From positions 992,001-1,056,000 of the forward strand of contig JAGKQI010000103.1 of the NCBI GenBank assembly GCA_018806915.1: a stretch of DNA of 64,000 bases, given 5' to 3'. The position numbers were made by a program, and so were the translations under genes. The DNA is from Phytophthora colocasiae. Lineage: Eukaryota; Oomycota; Peronosporomycetes; Peronosporales; Peronosporaceae. The notes under the pieces were generated by a model. It was not told the origin of the DNA and did no database searches. It saw only the letters and a list, made by a program, of their open reading frames with translations. This document shows positions 31,781 to 41,049 of the stretch, one piece after another (within the stretch, counting starts at the first letter, position 1; each line of letters starts with the position of its first letter).

Positions 31781-34700
31781 CTACAGGTTACAACTCCTTG
31801 TTGTCATTGTCAAGGAGTTGCGCGGGCGTTGGAACATCAACAGCAGCGGCTTGGGACCCTTCTGCAACAGCTTCATCGCTGCACCAAAGCCCATCTTACT
31901 GATGTTGTTGTTGTTGATACTAAGTAGAACATCGCCAATCTCCACGCGGTTCTTCTGCGACTCGCGGGTAACAGCACCCTCGCTTTTCACATTAATCACA
32001 CGCGGGTAGTAACTTGTGCTCTCCTGCTTCACGACAATACCCAATGGACCGTCCTCCTCTTTCCACGTGATGTAGTACAGCGAGTGATCGTTCTTCGGGT
32101 TCATACTCACACGAGACGCACGCGTCATGCGAGACATCCCCATCGAAGTAGAATCGTCCTGCGGGTTTGACAGCACCGAGCTGTTCAGAGGATTGGTCTG
32201 GTCCAGCTGGTGGTTCGGGTCTTCTACAAGATCAGTGTGGCGGAAGCGAAGCACTGCCGGTCGAGGTCCGCTTTCTAAGATGTCGATAACCTTCTGGAAA
32301 CGAACACCCTGCGTTGAGAACTCGTTAATGAAGACCAAGTGGTCGCCTGCTCGCACGTTGAACATGCCAGGCAAGAGTTGGTTGCCTTGAGACTGGAGAA
32401 CGCACGGGTATCCAGTGCTCGGGTCGGGGCGGAACCCAAGGCCCAGTGGCACGCCTTCCTTCCACAACACTTCATAGTCCTCTTCACCCAAAAGCTCAAG
32501 CGATCCTGATCGGAGGCGGAACGACTCGGTCGGGTTGCGGAGGAAGTGCAGTCGTACTGGCTTCTGAACCTCTTGCAGTAATGTTAGGATGCGACGAATA
32601 TCACCCTTCTTCACCTTAACCTTGCCCACAGCGAGGAGAACATCACCGCGAGAAACTTCGAAGATGTCCGCGCAGTTACTCAGGCTCTCGTGAACACGGC
32701 GCACAATCGGCATACCGGAAACCGGGTCACTTTCGAAATACAAGCCAAGTAACCCACACTCCCACACGATCTCGTACTCGTTTTGGACATGCTTCGGCGG
32801 CTCATACTCCTCAATCATTTTCTTTCTTGAAGCGCGTGAACTGCTTCGGATGCTGATACTTCCGTCAGTATCAGAGAAGTCACTGGTGGAAACGGAGCTC
32901 TGGAACGAAATGGTTGTGTTCTTCCGGTCCTTTGAAAGCGATTCTGAAAGAGAGATAGAACTTGCCGTAGTACTGCGCTCGTCGAGGGAGCCCACGTACG
33001 ACACGTCATGCTCGAAACTCAGCGTGTTAGCAGAATATTCGCGTCGAACAAGCCATCCACGCACAAAAGACTGGATAACAGTCACTGCATGAACACGTTT
33101 CAACAGTTTCCTGGTTAAGTAACCTCGAGTTGTGCGCTGAAGTGTAAGAGCTGCCCGCTGCCGATGAATAATTCGCTGGTAACGGTGCCAGCATGACCAT
33201 GACCGCCACATAGATTGAATATGAATGCTGGATCGACGCTTCCGCTGATACCGACTGCGCACAGAGTAACCGAGGCAGTATCGCTGCAATGTAATCACCG
33301 ACTTGTACAAAGCCTTCGACCGAGCTGCTTCCAGAGCCTGATGGGCTTCAAGAATGCAGAACACCTTCGTCTTGCCAACTTGGAATGGAGGATGCTTCGC
33401 GTCCGTCTCGAATTCGAGCATGGCCCCCAACTTTTCTATCATGCGACTTGCCACTTCCTTCTCCACCTGTCCCTGTGCGGTTGGGACCTGGGACAAGATG
33501 CAACTGTACGTTTTGATAAATACATCGTGAGAAAACCGCACAGGGTAGCCACTGCGAGAAATCTTGACTGCTTCCAGCACTCCACTGCAACGTAGCTGCT
33601 CCAGAAGACGCCTCCGATCGAACTGCGACGCACTGGCCTGGTCATTCGGTTTAATGCACCGAATAAAATGAGGCTCCGTTGCATTTAGCACATCCAAAAG
33701 TGAACTCAGCTGGCTCTTGAACTGTGCTACCACCGTAGACGACATGATTCCACCAGATCGGCGACGGCCATCACTGCCACGAGACTCCGTTCGACCATTC
33801 CTTGGGCTAGCGCTGCCAGCGTTGACACTATTTTCAAAGCACGCACGAACGAACGAGAATTTAGACGTACGAAGCAAATCCACCGCCTCTGTGTGCATGT
33901 GATCCTTGTTCTTTTCGCAAAAGCCGTCCGTCATGTAGCATACATCGCCGGCATAGTGGTGAATCACAAATTGGCCCTTGGCACGCTGAAGTTTAGACAC
34001 CGAAAAGCTTTCGTGCTTACCTGCTAGGCACTCGTAGTACTTATTCGCCAATTTCTCGTCGTTACCACGAGGAATCAAGCACTGCTCGTCCAAAAGAGAA
34101 AAGATACCCATGTGTCGCTTCTCCACCAACGCTACGCACACGTCATTGTTGGGGTAATCCACGAACTTCCAAGGGATCTCCTCAGCAACATACTGGTCTT
34201 GCTCCATTCGGAATACAAACCTGCCAAACAACTGCTGAAGTTTCTCATTGGCGTAGTTGATACACAACTGCTCCAGTCGGTTTTGCTCAAAAATCTCAAA
34301 ACCGAAAATATCCACAACACCAATGAACTGGCTGCCTCCCGCTTCCTCCTTGTACTCGATACTTCGATTGATGCGGTCCACAAGCCAGTTAAATAGGTTG
34401 GAGTAAAGGGTCTTGACCACTGAGTCCCGCGTCGAAAGTGCCTGTGCAACCGGAAGGCGAGTCGTAATGAACTCAGCGCCAGCCTTAATTTGTTTTGTAC
34501 ACAGCGTACTGCGCAACACGTCTTCCTCCACACCCAAAAGTAAACATATCGCCTGAATGTTGTCGCCGCATTCGTCCATATCTACCACTGATGCATCATC
34601 CTTTCCACCATTGCGCGTAGCCGTCGTAAAGCAAACGTTGCCCAAATGCAGTACGGCCGAGATTATCTTCATGACATTGAGCTGTTCATCAGGACTCATC

Positions 34701-35785
34701 CCAATGCTTGACATAGCTCGCCGCGTCACCTGATACGATTCTGCATCATCCACTCCGTCCAGACGCTCGTAGCATTCCGACTGGTTTAAATACTCGTAGT
34801 CGCGGATATCTCGCAGTGCCAGTTCCTGACGTTCAGATGAAGAACTGCCGCCACACATTTCGTAGAAAATATGGTAATTGCGTTCTCCCTTGCCCTGGGA
34901 CACAAGACGGACGCGTTCTAACAGGTACGTGGAGATGGAGGCGCCGAGCATCTCGCCCGAGGAAGTAAATCCGAGCTTAATGAACTTACCGAAGCGGCTG
35001 GAATTGTTATTCCTCGTTGTCCTTGCATTGCCGAACGCTTCAAGAATCGGGTTTGATTCCAACACTCGGTCGTGAATGGTCGTCTGGTCGCAATTGCTTG
35101 CTCGAATTGGGCGTCGTGTACGTTTGGTCGACACGTAAGCCAGGTAGTTCATGATGAGCTTAGTGGTTTCCGTCTTACCAGCGCCACTTTCTCCACTCAC
35201 AAGGATGGTTTGATCTGCTTTCTTGTCACCTGATCGAGGCACCAGCATCGTACGAAAAGCTTGATCTGCGACTGAATACACGTGTGGGGCTAGAATGCTC
35301 TTGTCCGCTTCAGCGTTTCCTCCGAGATCATAGTACTTGTCCTTGACGTCGTCCGAATACAACGACAGTCTTCTGAACGGATTCATGGCCACCAAGATCT
35401 GTCCTGTGCTCGTATAGATCTCTCCATGGAAAAACCGTCGTCTCAGCACTTGTAGAATCGCAGGTTCGTGCAAATGCACAAGCTTCGTCAGGTCCTGCAC
35501 CGCGTGGTAGTGTTCTCCTTGACTACGTGGTAGTACCAGCTCTGCCTGAATATTAACCGTCCGTTTCATCGAGTTGCGTCGCGAGTTACGACGTCTACGC
35601 GGTGTTTGAAATTCCTGTGCATCAGGGACGACATCGTCGCCCTCAGGGGTCACAAGGTGTTCATCTTTCGTCTCCGGCTCAACTAAACACTCCACCAGTC
35701 CCGAGGAAGCGTCCACGGGTGCTGCAACAACTGCTTCGTGCCACAATTCATTGTCGAAAACCCACACGGGGGCGCCGACCTCCAT
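31781..35785 (-). CDS. Unconventional myosin with IQ motifs and three C-terminal PDZ-like repeats
   Basis: A single exon of 1,334 residues. An SH3-like start (MEVGAPVWVFD) precedes the motor at about residues 90-830. The motor has the P-loop GESGAGKT (about 198-205), switch I NNNSSRFGK, switch II DIFGFEIFEQN, the actin-binding/relay region and FIRCIKPN. About four IQ-type helices follow (QRYCLGYSVRSRYQRKR, QRTTRGYLTRKLLKR, IQSFVRGWLVRREY). After a Ser/Thr-rich linker come three repeats of about 80-90 residues. Each starts with a Tyr-x-x-x-Trp-strand and holds a G-L-hydrophobic loop and a GDVLL- or GDHLVF-type block, as in PDZ domains. Myosins move on actin with ATP; PDZ repeats would bind cargo or cortex partners. 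Oomycetes are known for many myosins with unusual tails. Absence of introns over 4 kb is striking but seems intact. Confidence 0.93.
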   Translation of the reverse strand: MEVGAPVWVFDNELWHEAVVAAPVDASSGLVECLVEPETKDEHLVTPEGDDVVPDAQEFQTPRRRRNSRRNSMKRTVNIQAELVLPRSQGEHYHAVQDLTKLVHLHEPAILQVLRRRFFHGEIYTSTGQILVAMNPFRRLSLYSDDVKDKYYDLGGNAEADKSILAPHVYSVADQAFRTMLVPRSGDKKADQTILVSGESGAGKTETTKLIMNYLAYVSTKRTRRPIRASNCDQTTIHDRVLESNPILEAFGNARTTRNNNSSRFGKFIKLGFTSSGEMLGASISTYLLERVRLVSQGKGERNYHIFYEMCGGSSSSERQELALRDIRDYEYLNQSECYERLDGVDDAESYQVTRRAMSSIGMSPDEQLNVMKIISAVLHLGNVCFTTATRNGGKDDASVVDMDECGDNIQAICLLLGVEEDVLRSTLCTKQIKAGAEFITTRLPVAQALSTRDSVVKTLYSNLFNWLVDRINRSIEYKEEAGGSQFIGVVDIFGFEIFEQNRLEQLCINYANEKLQQLFGRFVFRMEQDQYVAEEIPWKFVDYPNNDVCVALVEKRHMGIFSLLDEQCLIPRGNDEKLANKYYECLAGKHESFSVSKLQRAKGQFVIHHYAGDVCYMTDGFCEKNKDHMHTEAVDLLRTSKFSFVRACFENSVNAGSASPRNGRTESRGSDGRRRSGGIMSSTVVAQFKSQLSSLLDVLNATEPHFIRCIKPNDQASASQFDRRRLLEQLRCSGVLEAVKISRSGYPVRFSHDVFIKTYSCILSQVPTAQGQVEKEVASRMIEKLGAMLEFETDAKHPPFQVGKTKVFCILEAHQALEAARSKALYKSVITLQRYCLGYSVRSRYQRKRRSSIHIQSMWRSWSCWHRYQRIIHRQRAALTLQRTTRGYLTRKLLKRVHAVTVIQSFVRGWLVRREYSANTLSFEHDVSYVGSLDERSTTASSISLSESLSKDRKNTTISFQSSVSTSDFSDTDGSISIRSSSRASRKKMIEEYEPPKHVQNEYEIVWECGLLGLYFESDPVSGMPIVRRVHESLSNCADIFEVSRGDVLLAVGKVKVKKGDIRRILTLLQEVQKPVRLHFLRNPTESFRLRSGSLELLGEEDYEVLWKEGVPLGLGFRPDPSTGYPCVLQSQGNQLLPGMFNVRAGDHLVFINEFSTQGVRFQKVIDILESGPRPAVLRFRHTDLVEDPNHQLDQTNPLNSSVLSNPQDDSTSMGMSRMTRASRVSMNPKNDHSLYYITWKEEDGPLGIVVKQESTSYYPRVINVKSEGAVTRESQKNRVEIGDVLLSINNNNISKMGFGAAMKLLQKGPKPLLLMFQRPRNSLTMTTRSCNL

Positions 35786-36040
35786 GGCTGCTGTAAAAAG
35801 AGTTCTAAAACGGGGTGAGGAGGTTCCCTCAGTGTCAAAACGTCCTGGTCGGCGTCAGGAGACGACGTTGACGCGCGTTGGGGTCCCGGCGCGACAGGGG
35901 GGGGGGGGTTCTAAGCCTACTTGTAGATGTCCGGGGGTCACTCGCAAAGGCGCGGGGGGAGCGCAGAGAGAGATCGAACCTACGCAGCAGCTCTCAGTCG
36001 CAGTGGCCGCGACGCGATTTGACTCGGGCGGTTAGCCAGC

Positions 36041-36070
36041 AGGAAGGGATAGGCACGCCTAGCCCTTCCT
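36041..36070. repeat. Inverted repeat (14-bp arms, one mismatch)
   Basis: AGGAAGGGATAGGC, then AC, then GCCTAGCCCTTCCT: a near-perfect hairpin with a 2-nt loop. Confidence 0.7.
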
Positions 36071-36648
36071 GACCAGAGTGTGTGTGCAACACAACCACAC
36101 GGTGGGGTTAAAAACCTCGCGATGAGAGTGTTTTAACCAATGACGATTTTTCTAATGAAAAACCTTAGACGCGTACGTAGGTACGGCACCAGACGACGAG
36201 GAACGGAGCCGCTTTGTGATGGCTCCGCTTCAGGCGACGCTAAACTTGGCAAGCAGATGCGACCGCACTGTTGGGAGACAAGTGGTGTTTGAGAAGACAA
36301 GCTGGAAATTCGCACAACAGATTGCCACGAACTATTATTGTGCTGTTTTACTTGGAGGCAAGTTGTCGTCCACATGCGTTGATATCGCCTGGATTTTCGC
36401 CCCATGCTGCACACAAAAGCGTGCGCTCGTCTGCACCGAGAATTAATGCACATGGTACCGGTTCAATAACGGTGAATGCTGGATCTACACTCATGACAGC
36501 ACTGTGAGCAGCGATGCTAGATCAGCAGTCTTCGGATAGTTTGTTCTAAGCCAACCATGGACTTTGATCACGCCAAATGAGCCTTTAGGCGAAGCCAAGT
36601 TTGCGCCGCAGAGACCAAGTGTCCCAGCGACAGACCAGGTGCCTGCCC

Positions 36649-36708
36649 CACCGAGCTGAAACTTGGCAGCAGTAGGAAAATTGGTAGCAGAGGCTTTTCA
36701 GCTCGGTG
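36649..36708. repeat. Inverted repeat (13-bp perfect arms, 34-nt loop)
   Basis: CACCGAGCTGAAA at 36649-36661 pairs perfectly with TTTCAGCTCGGTG at 36696-36708. The loop contains two copies of TTGGYAGCAG. It lies about 220-280 bp before the MYND gene start. Confidence 0.65.
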
Positions 36709-36926
36709 CTCCGATTCGGAGCTTTTGAACTTCCAGAGCATACAGTCTATGACTTATAGTTCGTTGCGGGCAAGCAACGCGGGGCGTGCTCATGGAAAAC
36801 AGTCCACATCAGGTATAAATGGCTACATTATGTATCGCACGTACTGTTACATGGGTTAATAATGGTGCAGTTTTTTCGGTAAGGGTTATTTCGTGACATC
36901 TCAAATCTCAGCCCAACACTTGCAAA

Positions 36927-37748
36927 ATGGCTGGAGCTGCTGCAGTGCCGGAGGAGTCTCCTGCCGAGTACCTGACCCGCTTTTGGCGTAGCAATGCGTC
37001 GTCCTTCATGCGCTGGTTTCTGGCACTTCCATACGCAGGTCAAGTGTCTCTACTGCGCAATGCGTCGCCCGACATTCCCCTGTCATACGACCCGAAGGAG
37101 TCGCGTCCGCAGGCTTCGCAACTGTTAACTCCAGAGCTGACGCTCAAGGCATTGCTGGAAGAGAACGGGAAGGTTCTTCTTCGTCTCATGAATGCACGTG
37201 CTACTAAAACTGACCAGTGCAGCCGCCACGACTTACTGTACCTGGTATCGCTTCGTGCCACTGGAACCATGCCTACGTTCTCGGGGGAAACATTTAAGCA
37301 CGTGTCACTGGCTTTCATTGATCTGGCGGACCCGGAACACAATGTCCAGTCGCTACTTCCTTCCGCATCACCAGATCTCATTGAGGAGAAGAAGAACTTA
37401 ATCAAGCAGGGCAAGCTCATGGAAGCCGATGTGTGGCTCACGCTGCAGATGCGACAGCAGGTTATTCTCACACTGCTGACGAACGTGGCACACACGTTTG
37501 AGACTATGTTCTTGAAGCAAGTGATGGTCGGAGAGGTTAGTGCGGCTGAGGTTGGGTGTAGATTCTGCGGGTCATCGACGCGGAAGGAGGAAGGGGTGGA
37601 AACTGCAACAACGTTGCTCCGTTGCGCCTGCGAGGCCGCGTTTTACTGCTGCAAGGATCACCAGGTAGAGGACTGGACGAACCACAAGGCTAGTTGTAAG
37701 ACGATCCGAAAAGAGAAGGCTGCTGTGGAGAAGCAGGAGGCCAACTAG
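36927..37748 (+). CDS. MYND zinc-finger protein
   Basis: A single exon of 273 residues. Residues 1-205 are a helical region with no family I can name (ALPYAGQVSLLRNASPDIPLS, SRHDLLYLVSL). The C-terminus is a MYND finger: CRFCGSS near residue 212, then LLRCACEAAFYCCKDHQVEDWTNH and the closing SCKTIRKEK, with the C-C/C-C/Y-C/H-C spacing. MYND fingers bind proline-rich peptides in transcription and signalling partners. No SET domain is present, so it is not a SMYD methyltransferase. ATG context CAAAATGG. Likely a scaffold protein; function unknown. Confidence 0.85.
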   Translation: MAGAAAVPEESPAEYLTRFWRSNASSFMRWFLALPYAGQVSLLRNASPDIPLSYDPKESRPQASQLLTPELTLKALLEENGKVLLRLMNARATKTDQCSRHDLLYLVSLRATGTMPTFSGETFKHVSLAFIDLADPEHNVQSLLPSASPDLIEEKKNLIKQGKLMEADVWLTLQMRQQVILTLLTNVAHTFETMFLKQVMVGEVSAAEVGCRFCGSSTRKEEGVETATTLLRCACEAAFYCCKDHQVEDWTNHKASCKTIRKEKAAVEKQEAN

Positions 37749-37925
37749 GAACAACTAGGAACAACGTAGACAATGCACAATCAGCTTTAATGGAGATGAG
37801 AAGTGTAATCCCACACACGACCGCAGCAATGAGCGCTTAGATGTATGCAAAATACTTCGCTGTACGCAAATGAAGAAAGATGTTCCTTTCACGCAAATCA
37901 TGCTCGCTGAGCGATCCAGAACGTG

Positions 37926-39299
37926 CTACGGCTCGCTGTAGACGATGGCGGAGGCGTAGCTCACGGAAGAGTCACCGTGGCGCATGCATGCACTGCTTTG
38001 AGCGTACTTGACGAACTTGAGAGCGAACTTCAACTTCTTGGAAGCCAAAATGCTGTGCAACAGCAGCGAGATCGGGTGGCGGCCGCAAATTGTGTTGTTT
38101 GTTTCATCCAGGTATCTCGTGAAACCCTCAGCATCCAAGCGCTCAATGAACTACAATAGAAAATGTCATTAATATCAAAACAATAAGCTATTGTGAATGC
38201 TGTTTTCACTTACGCCCATTCCTTGGTGGTCTAAATATTTGATGTATTCATGGATCTCGCCATAGGTCGAGTCGTGTGGCTGGTAGCGGAATCTGAACAA
38301 GCAATAATGCAACATAGCAGTAAGAGATCTCTAATCGATACACCACACTTCCATCAGTAGCTCCACCCCCTTACCGAGGTCCCCAGTGACAAAAGTCCGA
38401 GCTGATCACGAACAGATTCTCGTCATTCTCCAGATATGGGGCCAAAATTCTGAAAATCATAGCAAGAAGTGTTAAAATAAAAATCAACGGTGCAGTGCTG
38501 CGCAAATTAAACAAATTAAAATCATACTTTCCGTATTCCTCGTCCATTTTGCTCTTGGTATTGCCGACCAAAATCGGGACCGCCGTGAACTTGCGGCCAT
38601 TCATCACTTTATAAATGAAAGGGAGGTGCATTTCAATACTGTGCTCATCCTCATCGACATCCATCGACATGGTTGCGAATTTTCCCTGGCAACAAACACA
38701 TCAGCATACATTCATAACTTCCACGTGCTCTCAAACCCACCGAGTCCACAAGCTTCTCGTTCACTTCATGGTCGATAGCAATATTGCCCAACGGCGTCTC
38801 ATACTCGTGTGCAGTCGATACAGCGCATCCACTACGGCAACCAAATAAGCACCAAAACCTTCATTTTACTATAAAAAACGACTCACCGCAAGTAGAAGTG
38901 GTGCGATGGTCCCAGGATGAAGACGCGCTTAATGCGATCCAAGCCCAGCAGGTGGTGGTACGCGAACGCAGCCGTTGGGCCCGAGTATCTGGCAATATGA
39001 ACATCAGCTTCAACGTACCAGTCAATAAATCGTTGCGACAGCATACCGGAAGCCTGCATGAGGCCCAATAATTGCACGGATGCTTGACTGTTTCTCCTGC
39101 GTGTCGTTGTCCTCCGCGGCGTCCAGCCAACCTGCATACAGTCCCCGTCACAGGAACGAACTCTTTTACCAAACTGAAACAAAACGATAACCGCACCTGA
39201 GAGCTCGCCTTCCAGCTCGTGCTCATCGTGAGAGTACCAGGAGCCTGCGTGGGTGGCCAGTCGTACGCGTACGGGACTCGGTTCGGGCTTCTTGGACAT
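37926..39299 (-). CDS. MEMO1: MEMO1 homologue
   Basis: Eight exons (39299-39197, 39131-39047, 38988-38887, 38831-38741, 38685-38528, 38449-38375, 38292-38214, 38150-37926) total 918 nt, 305 residues. Family landmarks in order: RLATHAGSWY, IRAIIGPHAGFRYSGPTAAFAY, VFILGPSHHFYL, DVDEDEHSIEMHLPF, VPILVG, LFVISSDFCHWG, NTICGRHPISLLL, and KYAQSSACM before SVSYASA. MEMO proteins have a class-III dioxygenase-like fold; human MEMO1 links ErbB2 signalling to microtubules and binds copper. The conserved His residues of HAGSW, GPHAG and the PSHH block are all present. Its 3' end converges on the MYND gene (177 bp between stops). Confidence 0.95.
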
Positions 39300-40181
39300 A
39301 CTGCGGAAGGTTGAGATCTTCCGGGCTTTCTTCCCTAATGATGAGTGCAGTTGAAGGGTACTTTTTCACCTGTCGCAAGGACTATTTTTTGTAAATGGTC
39401 GTCACAATTTTTGGTACCAAGTTGAAGTTATACATGTAGACGAGTATATGATTCTGTGATGAGGATATTGCAGCAGTCATGTCGCCGAGGAATCTAGTGC
39501 AAGTCAAGGTGGATAGGAGCTTCTACAACGTTGTGCTGGTGGCATATGCTGCAGGCGTGTTGGAACGGTCAAGTATTGTACAAGCTCCGCGAAAGAAAAT
39601 ATTAATCGAGCTATGATACAGATGATTGCAGCCTGCAATGCAAGCTCTGCCACGTGAGAACTCACAAGCTCGCCTGCGTCTCGGCAGATGGAACCAGGAT
39701 TGCATGTTGGCTGGGGTCTTCGTAAACAGCCCGCCATTCGTGAGCTGTATTTTTAAGCTCATTTATGTTGACGAATGCTACATCCATTCGCGTCGCCAAA
39801 TTACCCAGCAAGTTGATAAACGAGTGGTGCAAGTGCAATTTCGCGTTGCCTCACGCTCTTCATCTTGAACAATTTTGGGCTTTCCCCAGCTGGGCTCGAT
39901 ACTTTGCTTTGGAACGCCAGTGTCGGGTTTCGATGAAGCTCCTGCTGGCCTGAATCATACGGCAGTGATTGGTCTTATCAGCACCGGGACGAATCGCTTC
40001 GTAATGGTTCGTGGGAGTGCGAACGGAGCTGTTCAGTGGATTTCGAGTGTGAATCACCATTCAAACCTCACTTTCGCATTTTGGCCCTGACAGCCAAATT
40101 AACTGCATTCACTGCAGTACATCAACAAATCAACTGCATTCACTGCAGTACATCTCCAGTTTACTAGACCTCAAGACAATA
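39300..40181. other. Intergenic between divergent MEMO1 and PH-protein genes
   Basis: 882 bp hold both promoters. Overlapping short ORFs on both strands have no coding character. A 23-bp direct repeat lies next to the PH gene. Nothing else recognised. Confidence 0.5.
40101..40154 (+). repeat. 23-bp direct repeat, two copies, period 31
   Basis: A 23-bp unit starting AACTGCATTCACTGCAG occurs at 40101-40123 and 40132-40154 without mismatch. Each unit holds the palindrome-like CTGCATTCACTGCAG. It ends 28 bp before the PH-gene ATG. Confidence 0.8.
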
Positions 40182-40649
40182 ATGAGAAGCCACCAACGCT
40201 ACAAGCACACAGAAGGTGAGGACGACCAGGTATTAGTGCTCAACAACTACGCTGAAGGTTTCCTGGTCAAGCAAGGGGCACGTGTGAAAAACTGGAAGCG
40301 CCGCTACTTCGTGTTCCGCGACGGCTACATTTCCTACCGGAAGGATCAGCGCGAAAACTCCAGGGTATTGGGCACGGACGTTGTGATCGATGTGTTCTAC
40401 TGGTCTGGGGCAGAGTTCGGTTTGGCCCTGAAACTCAGCAGTGGCCGTGTACTGAATGTATCGCCGACTTCTGAGCAACAGGCCTGCATTTGGTACGAGG
40501 TTGTACAGGGGTACGTCATGCGCCAGCAAATGATCCGACAACTCCAGCATGTAGATCGCCAACGCCAGAGGCATCTCGAACCTATTTGGGAGACTGAGAA
40601 CGCTGCTGAGCACAGTGCTGAGCCCATTCAGTATAACCTTTTGCGCTAA
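40182..40649 (+). CDS. PH-domain protein
   Basis: 155 residues. A PH domain fills about residues 23-112: YAEGFLVKQGARVKNWKRRYFVF, RDGYISYRKDQ, then strands with LGLALKL-type pattern and a C-terminal helix (ACIWYEVVQGYVMRQQM) carrying the conserved Trp. Basic residues in the first loop suggest phosphoinositide binding at membranes. The stop is TAA at 40647-40649. The frame stays open for another 77 codons after it (to TAG at 40881-40883), with a Ser/Thr-rich composition, so the annotated C-terminus may be wrong. Confidence 0.82.
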   Translation: MRSHQRYKHTEGEDDQVLVLNNYAEGFLVKQGARVKNWKRRYFVFRDGYISYRKDQRENSRVLGTDVVIDVFYWSGAEFGLALKLSSGRVLNVSPTSEQQACIWYEVVQGYVMRQQMIRQLQHVDRQRQRHLEPIWETENAAEHSAEPIQYNLLR

Positions 40650-41049
40650 TTGAACTCACCCAGTCAAACGAGTCCACGCAAGAGCCACCGAACATTCAGT
40701 ACGAGTGGAATGCTGTTTCCATCAACAACGCTCACAAACGAGAACATCGAGTTTGAAGCCATCGGAAGCTTCATCACCAGACCTGGCAGAAATCTACAGA
40801 CAACCAAGATATCTCCCAGTCTTAAATCTGAGGTAGAAGCGTCAAGTCGTAGTAGTAGTTCATTCGAAAGCAAAGCTTCTTAGCATTCCAAGAGAAAGAG
40901 AATCGCATCATCCATTCAATGAACACTTTTCAAATGGACGTAAATCTTTGCTCACTGGACATTCATACGAATTGTGTTTGTTTTCTTCTTACATGGTGAA
41001 CAAGTGAACGTCTACTAGCACTGTGTAGCGATCGGAGCTTTTCGTGCGT
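40650..41049. other. 3' region of PH gene; in-frame open stretch after its stop
   Basis: 40650-40883 is open in the PH-gene frame and Ser/Thr/Pro-rich. The rest (40884-41049) is AT-rich convergent 3' sequence. See the PH-protein entry. Confidence 0.45.

Larger units (their letters stand above)
35786..36926. other. Repeat-like intergenic region with G12 run and two inverted repeats
   Basis: 1.14 kb lie between divergent myosin and MYND genes. It contains a run of 12 G (about 35897-35908), a hairpin at 36041-36070, and a 13-bp inverted repeat at 36649-36661/36696-36708. The part around 35800-36120 is GC-rich and lacks ORFs; it looks like old mobile-element sequence. No gene supported. Confidence 0.5.
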
